From NCBI GenBank assembly GCA_945901665.1, contig CAMDLJ010000148.1:1-6689 (forward strand): a stretch of 6,689 nucleotides of DNA, in the 5' to 3' direction. A model generated the notes under the pieces. It saw only the letters and a list, made by a program, of their open reading frames with translations. It did no database searches and had not been told where the DNA came from. Below, piece after piece: positions 1-5,309 of the stretch (within the stretch, counting starts at the first letter, position 1; every line of letters starts with the position of its first letter). Source of the stretch: Bordetella parapertussis. Lineage in GTDB: Bacteria > Pseudomonadota > Gammaproteobacteria > Burkholderiales > Burkholderiaceae. Made by a program: the position numbers and the translations under genes.

Positions 1-839
1 TAACGCTCCATGAAGCGCTCGCCATTGCTGTTGAGCAAAATGGCGCCTTCGCCTCGGCAGCCTTCGGTGAGCAACACACCAGCACCGGCCACACCGGTGG
101 GGTGGAATTGCCAAAACTCCATGTCTTCCAAGGGAATGCCCGCGCGGGCCGCCATACCCAAACCGTCGCCGGTGTTGATGAAGGCGTTGGTAGAAGCGGC
201 AAAGATGCGGCCTGCGCCACCGGTGGCCAACATCACTGTTTTGGCCTCCAGGATGTACATCTCGCCGGTTTCCATCTCCAAAGCGGTGACGCCCACCGCG
301 TCGCCTTCGGCGTCGCGGATCAGGTCCAAGGCCATCCACTCGACAAAGAAGGTGGTGTTGGCTTGCAGGTTTTGCTGGTACAGCGTGTGCAGCATGGCGT
401 GACCGGTGCGATCCGCAGCGGCGCATGCGCGTTGCACGGGCTTCTCGCCGTAATTGGCAGTGTGACCACCAAAGGGCCGCTGGTAAATGGTGCCATCGGG
501 ATTGCGGTCAAAGGGCATGCCCATGTGTTCCAACTCGTACACCACCTTGGGCGCTTCGCGGCACATGTATTCGATGGCGTCTTGGTCGCCCAGCCAATCC
601 GACCCTTTGATGGTGTCGTAGAAGTGGTAGTGCCAATTGTCTTCGGACATATTGCCAAGAGAGGCGCCAATGCCACCTTGGGCCGCCACGGTGTGCGAGC
701 GGGTGGGAAAAACTTTGGACAGCACGGCCACATTCAGACCGGCACGCGCCAATTGCAGCGAGGCACGCATGCCTGAGCCACCGGCGCCGACAATGACGAC
801 ATCGAACCTGCGTCGGGCGATGGAACTTGAACTAGACAT
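1..839 (-). CDS. sdhA: Succinate dehydrogenase flavoprotein subunit SdhA, N-terminal 279 residues (cut by window edge)
   Basis: Catalytic flavoprotein of respiratory complex II: it oxidises succinate to fumarate and passes electrons via covalently bound FAD to the iron-sulfur subunit, on the cytoplasmic face of the inner membrane. The reading frame starts at ATG 839 and stays open to base 1, giving 279 of about 600 expected residues. Visible marks are the FAD-binding GAGGSG at residues 18-23, the [10 protein letters not shown] stretch at 47-56 whose His49 matches the FAD-linked histidine of the family, and, near the cut end, QFHPTG and LTEGCRGEG, which carry the conserved active-site His, Thr and Glu. 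The capping-domain end and the active-site Arg lie outside the window. The start is 3 bases after the sdhD stop, and its Shine-Dalgarno GGAGG (853-849) lies inside sdhD, so translation is probably coupled. sdhB is expected just off the left edge. No frameshift is seen. Confidence 0.97.
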   Translation of the reverse strand, partial: MSSSSSIARRRFDVVIVGAGGSGMRASLQLARAGLNVAVLSKVFPTRSHTVAAQGGIGASLGNMSEDNWHYHFYDTIKGSDWLGDQDAIEYMCREAPKVVYELEHMGMPFDRNPDGTIYQRPFGGHTANYGEKPVQRACAAADRTGHAMLHTLYQQNLQANTTFFVEWMALDLIRDAEGDAVGVTALEMETGEMYILEAKTVMLATGGAGRIFAASTNAFINTGDGLGMAARAGIPLEDMEFWQFHPTGVAGAGVLLTEGCRGEGAILLNSNGERFMER

Positions 840-842
840 GGG

Positions 843-1208
843 TCACAGCCTCCAGAGAACTTGAATCGCCCAACCGGTGCAAGACACCAGCCAGACCATG
901 GTGAAAATTTGCAAGCCCAAGCGCACGCCCACGGGTTTGATGTAGTCCATCCAAATGTCGCGCACGCCAACCCAAATGTGGTAGGCCATGGCCACAATGA
1001 TGGCAAAGGTCAGGGCTTTCATCCATTGGCTGCTGAAGATGCCAGCCCATTTGTCATAGCCAATGGGGCCGCTGCCCCAGGCCAATTGCACCAACACCAG
1101 CAAGGTGAACAAGGCCATCAAGCCTGCAGTGATGCGCTGGGCCAGCCAGTCGCGCAGCCCGTAATGGGCGCCGACCACCACGCGTTTGGAACCGAAATTG
1201 ACAGACAT
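843..1208 (-). CDS. sdhD: Succinate dehydrogenase membrane anchor subunit SdhD
   Basis: A 121-residue hydrophobic anchor of complex II that, with SdhC, holds haem b and the ubiquinone site. Three membrane helices are visible at about residues 27-44, 64-82 and 97-119. In the second, His77 followed by Asp88-Tyr89 reproduces the spacing of the E. coli haem ligand His71 and quinone-site Asp82-Tyr83. QRITAG at 24-29, just before the first helix, is also family-like. Length is usual for betaproteobacterial SdhD. The start ATG has a purine-rich AAGGAAA (1222-1216) about 9 bases upstream. It lies 18 bases after the sdhC stop and 3 bases before sdhA, inside the sdhCDA(B) unit. Haem and quinone roles are inferred from alignment to the known family by eye. 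Confidence 0.95.
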   Translation of the reverse strand: MSVNFGSKRVVVGAHYGLRDWLAQRITAGLMALFTLLVLVQLAWGSGPIGYDKWAGIFSSQWMKALTFAIIVAMAYHIWVGVRDIWMDYIKPVGVRLGLQIFTMVWLVSCTGWAIQVLWRL

Positions 1209-1226
1209 GTGTTTCTTTCCTTGTAA

Positions 1227-1658
1227 TCAGTACAGGCCAAACAGTTTGGCACCCAGCACCCCGGTCAGCGCGATGGACAGACCCAGGGTGGTGAGGGCGG
1301 AGGAGCGCCCAAACTCTTTGCTCACAGCATGTTGCACGTCCATGTAAAGGTGGCGAATGCCTGCGATCAAGTGGTGCAAATAGGCCCAAATCAAGGCCAG
1401 GGCCACCAGTTTCATGAACCAACCCGGCACAAAGCCCAGGCCCAGATTGAAGGCGAGTTTGAACTTGGCAAATGAAATCTCGGACGAGACCGACATGTCG
1501 AACATCCAAATGATGAAGGGCAGCAACAAGAACATCAAGGCGCCGCTGACGCGGTGCAAGATGGACACCCAGCCCGCAGGGGGCAGGCGATAGGTGGGCA
1601 AATCGGTCAGCGCACTGATATTGCGAAACTCAGGCCGTTTGGGGGCTGTCTCGGTCAT
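1227..1658 (-). CDS. sdhC: Succinate dehydrogenase cytochrome b556 subunit SdhC
   Basis: A 143-residue anchor subunit of complex II, paired with SdhD to bind haem b and ubiquinone. The N-terminal SILHRVSGA at residues 32-40 matches the family signature; Ser32 and Arg36 correspond to quinone-site Ser27 and Arg31 of E. coli SdhC. The HHLIAGIRHLYMD stretch at 95-107 contains His96, the likely haem ligand (E. coli His84), and Asp107. Membrane helices are at about 38-55, 80-100 and 121-141. I chose the ATG at 1658 because homologues begin shortly before the PVNL/LPTYR-type region and because the frame upstream becomes low-complexity and non-family-like. A weak Shine-Dalgarno AGGA (1671-1668) sits 9 bases upstream inside a very C-rich leader. 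It is the first sdh gene and follows the regulator gene after 104 bases. Confidence 0.95.
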   Translation of the reverse strand: MTETAPKRPEFRNISALTDLPTYRLPPAGWVSILHRVSGALMFLLLPFIIWMFDMSVSSEISFAKFKLAFNLGLGFVPGWFMKLVALALIWAYLHHLIAGIRHLYMDVQHAVSKEFGRSSALTTLGLSIALTGVLGAKLFGLY

Positions 1659-1685
1659 GGGGGAGGGTCCTGGTCTGGGGGTGGG
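1659..1685 (+). other. G-run cluster (possible G-quadruplex) opposite the C-rich sdhC leader
   Basis: The plus strand carries four G tracts of 3-5 bases (1659-1663, 1665-1667, 1677-1681, 1683-1685) separated by loops of 1, 9 and 1 bases. On the minus strand this is the C-rich sequence immediately upstream of the sdhC ATG, so the sdhC mRNA leader is C-tracts broken only by a short AGACCAGGA. The G strand is the template strand for sdhC. Whether it folds is unknown: the middle loop exceeds the usual limit of 7, so this is a compositional observation more than a called element. Confidence 0.3.
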
Positions 1686-1689
1686 AAAA

Positions 1690-1716
1690 ACAATAGGGTC
1701 AACAACAAAGTGGCAA
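1690..1716 (-). promoter_or_regulatory. Candidate weak promoter for sdhC
   Basis: On the minus strand TTGCCA (1716-1711) and TATTGT (1695-1690) form -35/-10-like boxes with a short 15-base spacer, which would place a start near 1683, about 25 bases before sdhC. The spacer is shorter than optimal and other hexamer pairs in this AT-richer gap are nearly as good. It would allow sdhCDAB expression independent of the regulator gene. No copy of the TCTTATATAAGA palindrome is present in this gap. Confidence 0.2.
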
Positions 1717-1731
1717 ATTCTATTGGACGGC

Positions 1732-1759
1732 AAAAAGATGACGTGAAAATTGCATGTCA
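1732..1759 (-). terminator. Weak terminator or attenuator-like hairpin between the GntR gene and sdhC
   Basis: Immediately after the regulator's stop codon the minus strand reads TGACATG (1759-1753), loop CAATTTT (1752-1746), CACGTCA (1745-1739), then TCTTTTT (1738-1732). The arms pair at 6 of 7 positions, with one A-C mismatch. The position just after a stop and the T-tract fit intrinsic termination, but the stem is short and AT-containing, so it would at best be leaky. It could partly separate regulator transcription from sdhCDAB. Confidence 0.33.
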
Positions 1760-1762
1760 GAT

Positions 1763-2566
1763 TCAGAACAATTGATTTCGATAGTGATGCATGTCGGTGC
1801 GGTACAGCCCTCGGCGAAGCTCCATGGGCAGGTCGTTGTAGGTGAAGGCCACCCGCTCCACACTGAGCAGTGGGGTGTTTGTGTTCACCTGTAGCCATTG
1901 TGCCTGTTGTTCGTCGGGCAAAATCGCGCGCAGGCGTTCATCTGCGCGCACCATGCTGATGCCGAACTCGGCTTCGAACATGGCATACATGGGGCCCTGT
2001 GAGGCCGCCAAGCGCTCGGCGCTCAAGCCCTTGAAGCGGTCACCGGGCAGCCACAACTCTTCCAAGATGGTGGGCACGCCGCCAAAGGCCAGGGTGCGGC
2101 GCACCTCGATCACCGGCTCGCCCGTGCGCAATGCCAACGCCCGTGCCACTTCGGCACTGGCGCGCAGGCGCTTGCAAGCCAAAATGGTGCGTTGGGCCGG
2201 GCCTTGGCTTTGCGGGTTGCCATGGTCGGGTTGTAACTTGAGAAAGCGAAACTGAAATCTTTCTTCTGCATGGGTGGCCACAAACGTGCCCTTGCCTTGG
2301 CGGCGCACCAGCAGGTTTTCGGTGGCCAATTCGTCGATCGCTTTGCGCACCGTGCCTTGGCTGACCTTGAAGCGGGCGGCCAAGTCCATTTCGCTGGGAA
2401 TGGCTTCGCCGGGCTTCCATTCGCCGCTTTGCAGGCTTTGCAAGATCAGCCCCTTGATTTGTTGGTACAAAGGGCTGAAGGCTGGGGCTTGCCCAGGTGT
2501 CACCAACAAGCCAGGAATCTCACTGGCAAAAGCGGTGGCAGGCGGCGGCGGGTGTGTGGCGGGCAT
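1763..2566 (-). CDS. GntR-family (HutC/UTRA type) transcriptional regulator, probable TCA-gene regulator
   Basis: A 267-residue DNA-binding regulator. The winged helix-turn-helix spans about residues 31-97, with PLYQQI at 32-37, AIPSEMDLAARF at 55-66, the recognition helix region VSQGTVRKAIDEL at 68-80, and the wing RRQGKGTFV at 88-96. The rest (about 105-258) fits the UTRA effector-binding fold of the HutC subfamily, including LEELWLP and VERVAF stretches. The ligand is not evident. Start: the frame stays open to an ATG at 2674, but that version would run across the divergent promoter and palindrome and adds 36 non-family residues. ATG 2566 precedes a Pro/Ala-rich tail typical before the domain; no good Shine-Dalgarno is seen, so this start is probable, not certain. 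It faces away from mdh and lies upstream of, and in line with, sdhCDA, so control of both sets is inferred. Confidence 0.92.
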   Translation of the reverse strand: MPATHPPPPATAFASEIPGLLVTPGQAPAFSPLYQQIKGLILQSLQSGEWKPGEAIPSEMDLAARFKVSQGTVRKAIDELATENLLVRRQGKGTFVATHAEERFQFRFLKLQPDHGNPQSQGPAQRTILACKRLRASAEVARALALRTGEPVIEVRRTLAFGGVPTILEELWLPGDRFKGLSAERLAASQGPMYAMFEAEFGISMVRADERLRAILPDEQQAQWLQVNTNTPLLSVERVAFTYNDLPMELRRGLYRTDMHHYRNQLF

Positions 2567-2579
2567 GGCGTTGAAGTGG

Positions 2580-2595
2580 CCCGGCGTCAGCCGGG
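2580..2595 (-). promoter_or_regulatory. Perfect GC hairpin in the regulator's 5' leader
   Basis: On the minus strand CCCGGC (2595-2590), loop TGAC, GCCGGG (2585-2580) form a perfect 6-base-pair all-GC stem ending 13 bases before the regulator's ATG. It lies inside the predicted leader, where a ribosome would bind and where no Shine-Dalgarno is visible. No T-tract follows, so it is not a terminator. It may tune translation (inference) or may be chance. Confidence 0.4.
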
Positions 2596-2607
2596 TGTCA
2601 AGGCTGC

Positions 2608-2633
2608 ATCTTATCTTATATAAGACATAAGAC
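2608..2633. promoter_or_regulatory. Predicted operator: palindrome with flanking half-site repeats in the divergent region
   Basis: A perfect 12-base palindrome TCTTATATAAGA (2614-2625) lies between the divergent regulator and mdh genes. On its left CTTAT occurs twice in tandem (2610-2614, 2615-2619). On its right ATAAGAC occurs twice in tandem (2620-2626, 2627-2633). The site therefore offers one central full site and an extra half-site on each side with different offsets. It stands out as AT-rich in a GC-rich background and, by eye, has no second copy in this window. GntR-type proteins bind as dimers to such inverted repeats, so binding by the adjacent regulator is the simplest inference. 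Confidence 0.65.
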
Positions 2634-2635
2634 AA
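2608..2635 (-). promoter_or_regulatory. Candidate promoter of the GntR regulator gene
   Basis: Minus-strand TTGTCT (2635-2630) and TAAGAT (2613-2608) are separated by 16 bases and would start transcription near 2601, about 35 bases before the ATG at 2566. The palindrome fills the spacer between the two boxes, a position where bound protein would block RNA polymerase. This supports negative autoregulation, though neither box is a strong match. Confidence 0.4.
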
Positions 2636-2704
2636 ACCATGCCCCAGGTATTTGCGGGTACACTCTTTTTTCAATTGTTAATTTCATCATCTGGAGCCTC
2701 CACC
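2634..2704 (+). promoter_or_regulatory. mdh upstream region with its ribosome binding site
   Basis: This stretch leads into mdh. The Shine-Dalgarno TGGAG (2692-2696) sits 8 bases before ATG 2705 and decides that start over an in-frame ATG at 2639, which has no ribosome binding site. A TACACT (2659-2664) could serve as a -10 box, but I see no convincing -35 at the right distance. If it is used, the palindrome would lie about 46-57 bases upstream of the start point. The region is otherwise AT-rich with a T-tract at 2665-2671. Confidence 0.5.
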
Positions 2705-3691
2705 ATGAGCAAAAAGCCCGTTCGCGTCGCCGTCACTGGGGCCGCTGGCCAAATCGGTTACGCCTTGTTGTTTCGCATTGCCTCGGGGCAAATGTTGGGC
2801 GCGGACCAACCGGTCATCTTGCAGTTGCTGGAAATCCCAGACGAAAAGGCCCAAAAAGCGCTCAAGGGCGTGATGATGGAACTCGATGACTGCGCTTTCC
2901 CATTGCTGGCTGGTATGGAGGCCCACGGGGACGCCAAAACCGCTTTCAAAGACACCGACTACGCCCTGTTGGTGGGTGCCCGTCCGCGTGGCCCGGGCAT
3001 GGAGCGGGCCGACTTGTTGGCCGCCAATGCCCAGATCTTCACAGCCCAAGGCAAGGCCTTGGACGCGGCTGCATCACGCAACGTCAAGGTGCTGGTGGTG
3101 GGCAATCCTGCCAACACCAATGCTTATATCGCCATGAAGAGCGCGCCCAGTTTGCCTTCAAAAAATTTCACCGCCATGCTGCGTTTGGACCACAACCGTG
3201 CCTTGAGCCAAGTCGCCATCAAAACCGGTAAGACGGTGGCTGAGATTGAAAAACTCGCCGTGTGGGGCAACCACTCGCCCACCATGTACGCCGATTACCG
3301 CTTCGCCACCATTGGTGGCCAGTCGGTCAAAGACATGATCAACGACCAAAATTGGAATGCCAATGTGTTTTTGCCCACCGTGGGCAAACGCGGTGCGGCC
3401 ATCATTGAAGCGCGTGGTCTTTCCTCGGCTGCTTCGGCCGCCAATGCGGCGATTGATCACATGCGCGATTGGGCGTTGGGTACCAACGGCAAATGGGTCA
3501 CCATGGGCGTGGCCTCGCACGGTTGGTATGGCATCCCCAAGGAAGTCATGTTTGGCTTTCCTGTCACCTGCGAAGGCGGTGAGTACAAGGTGGTCGAAGG
3601 CCTGCCGATTGATGCCTTTAGCCAAAGCTGTATCGACAAGACCCTCAAAGAGCTCACCGATGAGCAAGCGGGCGTGGCCCATCTGATTTGA
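2705..3691 (+). CDS. mdh: Malate dehydrogenase (NAD-dependent)
   Basis: A 328-residue cytoplasmic enzyme interconverting malate and oxaloacetate with NAD in the TCA cycle. The Rossmann motif TGAAGQIG is at residues 11-18. The substrate loop [15 protein letters not shown] spans 91-105 with substrate-binding Arg95 and Arg101. VGNPANTNA is at 132-140, and LDHNRA at 161-166 carries Asp162 and Arg165. The catalytic His190 lies in WGNHSP (187-192), so all expected active-site residues are present. Length and sequence fit the group of about 328 residues common in betaproteobacteria and actinobacteria, not the shorter 312-residue E. coli type. Start ATG 2705 is set by the Shine-Dalgarno TGGAG 8 bases upstream and by the family N-terminus. 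Its stop overlaps the next start by one base (TGATG), so the CitE-like gene is translationally coupled. It is divergent from the GntR regulator. Confidence 0.97.
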   Translation: MSKKPVRVAVTGAAGQIGYALLFRIASGQMLGADQPVILQLLEIPDEKAQKALKGVMMELDDCAFPLLAGMEAHGDAKTAFKDTDYALLVGARPRGPGMERADLLAANAQIFTAQGKALDAAASRNVKVLVVGNPANTNAYIAMKSAPSLPSKNFTAMLRLDHNRALSQVAIKTGKTVAEIEKLAVWGNHSPTMYADYRFATIGGQSVKDMINDQNWNANVFLPTVGKRGAAIIEARGLSSAASAANAAIDHMRDWALGTNGKWVTMGVASHGWYGIPKEVMFGFPVTCEGGEYKVVEGLPIDAFSQSCIDKTLKELTDEQAGVAHLI

Positions 3692-4671
3692 TGAAACACC
3701 CTCGGGAGGTTTTGCTCGGCGCGCAAGCGGCGCTTACCCGCTTGCCCGTTTGTGACCACTACAGCGGCGTTTTGGTTCGCATGCAAAAAAGCCTTCAATT
3801 GCAGGCTGAAATGATGCAAGAGTTTGGGGTGTGCGTGTTTGACGCCACCCTCGATTGCGAAGATGGTGCGCCTGTCGGTGGTGAGGCCGAGCAGGCCGCC
3901 CTGGTCAGCGAGCTGGCCTTGGGGGCCGTGACCGGTGCCCGAGTCGCGGTGCGGGTGCATCCGGTCGATCATCCGGCGTTTCAGCAAGATGTGGCCACCA
4001 TTGCGGGCCGCGCCGGCCATCGCCTCTGCCACATCATGGTGCCCAAGGTGGAAACGGTACAAGATGTGATCACTGCTGTGCAGGCCATTGATGCTGCTGG
4101 CGCCACACACTTGCCGGTGCATGTGTTGATTGAGTCGCCAGCTGCGGTTCACCGTGCATTTGACATTGCGGCCCAGCCTCGGGTGGAGTCGCTCAGTTTT
4201 GGTTTGATGGACTTTGTCTCGACCCATGGCGGGGCCATTCCTTCAGCGGGCATGGGCTCGCAAGGCCAATTCACCCACCCCTTGGTGTTGCGGGCCAAAC
4301 TCGAGATCGCCAGTGCTTGCCACGCCCATGGCAAAGTGCCCTCGCACGGCGTGGTCACCGAATTCAGCGACTTGTCGGCGATTGAAAATGCAGCGCGCCG
4401 CGCCAACCATGAACTGGGCTTCACCCGCATGTGGAGCATCCATCCCGCGCAAATTCGCCCCATTTTGGCGGCCATGTCTCCCGATGCGGCAGATGTGGCC
4501 AAGGGGTGTGAGATCATTTTGGCGGGCAAGGAGCAGGACTGGGCCCCCATCAGCCACCAAGGGCAGTTGCATGACCGTGCCAGTTACCGTTTCTTTTGGC
4601 AGGTGCTCGAGCGCGCCCATGCCACTGGTCAGGCCATGCCACCAGAGTTGGCTCATTTCTTTCACCCTTGA
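3691..4671 (+). CDS. CitE-like acyl-CoA lyase/aldolase of the HpcH/HpaI superfamily
   Basis: A 326-residue predicted TIM-barrel enzyme related to citrate lyase beta chain, malyl-CoA lyase and citramalyl-CoA lyase. These cleave or form C-C bonds in 3-hydroxyacyl-CoA esters using Mg2+. Visible signatures are DCEDGAP (55-61), RVHP (88-91, the substrate-carboxylate Arg), VPKVE (117-121), IESPAA (147-152, Mg-ligand Glu148), FGLMDF (170-175, likely Mg-ligand Asp174), and GFTRMWSIHPAQI (243-255). The actual substrate cannot be told from sequence. No citrate lyase alpha or gamma chain is nearby, so it is unlikely to be true citrate lyase; a malate/glyoxylate- or acetyl-CoA-linked role is suggested only by context. 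The chosen ATG overlaps the mdh stop (TGATG); no strong Shine-Dalgarno is seen, consistent with coupling. An in-frame TTG three bases earlier is a less likely start. Confidence 0.88.
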   Translation: MKHPREVLLGAQAALTRLPVCDHYSGVLVRMQKSLQLQAEMMQEFGVCVFDATLDCEDGAPVGGEAEQAALVSELALGAVTGARVAVRVHPVDHPAFQQDVATIAGRAGHRLCHIMVPKVETVQDVITAVQAIDAAGATHLPVHVLIESPAAVHRAFDIAAQPRVESLSFGLMDFVSTHGGAIPSAGMGSQGQFTHPLVLRAKLEIASACHAHGKVPSHGVVTEFSDLSAIENAARRANHELGFTRMWSIHPAQIRPILAAMSPDAADVAKGCEIILAGKEQDWAPISHQGQLHDRASYRFFWQVLERAHATGQAMPPELAHFFHP

Positions 4672-4684
4672 ACAGGCGGTACCC

Positions 4685-5251
4685 ATGGGCAAGACGATGA
4701 TGACGATCTTATTGACTTGTGGGCTGGGCCATGGCTGGGCGCAAACTTCTCCAGCCCCCGCCTCAAAAAACAAAGCCTCACCGACCAAGTCACGTGTGGC
4801 ACAAAAATCGCCCGCCAAACCCAGTCCCAAGGTGGTGCAAGAGCAAGTCCTTTTGCCCGCTTTGACAGATGACTTGTTGGAAGTGGCTTCGCAGGTGCAC
4901 ACCGGGACTGTGGTGTGCGAGGCCAGCACAGTGAAAATTTCACCCCTGCCCAGTGCCCCCCAGGGCTATTTTGATTTGCATATGGGCAAGCACCACTACC
5001 GGATGGCACCTGTGGCCTCGCTCACGGGGGCGGTGCGGTTGGAAGACACGGTACAAGGCGCGGTTTGGATTCAATTGGCCAACAAATCCATGTTGATGAA
5101 CCAAAAAGTGGGTCGGCGCATGGCCGACGAATGCCAAAGCCCGGCCCAAATGGTGGTGGCCGAGGCCATGGCCAAGATGCCACCCATCAATATTTTGGAG
5201 CCCTTGGGCGATGCCCGCCCAGTGCCCGCTGCGGAATTGGCCAACAAATGA
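4685..5251 (+). CDS. Small exported protein of unknown function, possibly MliC-like
   Basis: A 188-residue protein I do not recognise with confidence. Residues 1-19 look like a signal peptide: Lys3, hydrophobic 6-18, likely cleavage after GHGWA. Cys12 is not in a good lipobox, so a lipoprotein is unlikely. Residues about 21-50 are a Lys/Pro/Ala/Ser-rich linker, and about 60-155 a compact domain. That domain starts near VVCEA (Cys78) and ends near ADEC (Cys150), with a SLTGAV segment (112-117) and a VW segment (127-128) between. This order resembles the MliC/PliC lysozyme-inhibitor fold, but the inhibitory Ser and Lys are not clearly kept, so function is not assigned. It begins 13 bases after the lyase gene, with a modest AGGCGG about 5 bases upstream, and ends 58 bases before acnB. 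The coding frame is supported by its position between tightly spaced genes and by the signal peptide. Confidence 0.72.
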   Translation: MGKTMMTILLTCGLGHGWAQTSPAPASKNKASPTKSRVAQKSPAKPSPKVVQEQVLLPALTDDLLEVASQVHTGTVVCEASTVKISPLPSAPQGYFDLHMGKHHYRMAPVASLTGAVRLEDTVQGAVWIQLANKSMLMNQKVGRRMADECQSPAQMVVAEAMAKMPPINILEPLGDARPVPAAELANK

Positions 5252-5309
5252 CGCCATTTACTTTGCCCTTGAACACCTTCTTTTCTGAAATTTAATTGGA
5301 GAACTCAGC

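Noticed and set aside
102..776. A 224-codon plus-strand open frame over sdhA
   Set aside because: It is a shadow of sdhA, whose minus-strand translation matches the family throughout; the plus-strand product is His/Gly/Val-rich and unlike known proteins.
1659..1898. Extension of sdhC upstream of ATG 1658
   Set aside because: The extension overlaps the end of the regulator gene and is unlike SdhC N-termini; the ATG at 1658 gives the usual length.
2596..2601. Consensus TTGACA on the minus strand in the regulator leader
   Set aside because: No -10-like hexamer lies at the proper distance; the downstream bases are the GC hairpin and CACTTC.
2567..2674. N-terminal extension of the GntR regulator to the ATG at 2674
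   Set aside because: It would translate through the palindrome and the predicted promoter, and adds 36 residues with no family resemblance.
3457..4227. A 256-codon open frame on the minus strand across the mdh/lyase junction
   Set aside because: It lies antisense to two well-supported genes, has no recognisable domain, and long antisense frames are common in GC-rich coding DNA.
4685..4720. Lipoprotein signal at Cys12 of the small exported protein
   Set aside because: The preceding residues (ILLT) do not fit a lipobox, which needs a small residue such as Gly or Ala just before Cys; an ordinary cleavage after GHGWA fits better.
5269..5296. Promoter-like TTGAAC and TTTAAT with a 16-base spacer before acnB
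   Set aside because: Transcription would begin at about 5303, after the acnB Shine-Dalgarno, leaving it without its ribosome binding site; probably chance in an AT-richer gap.
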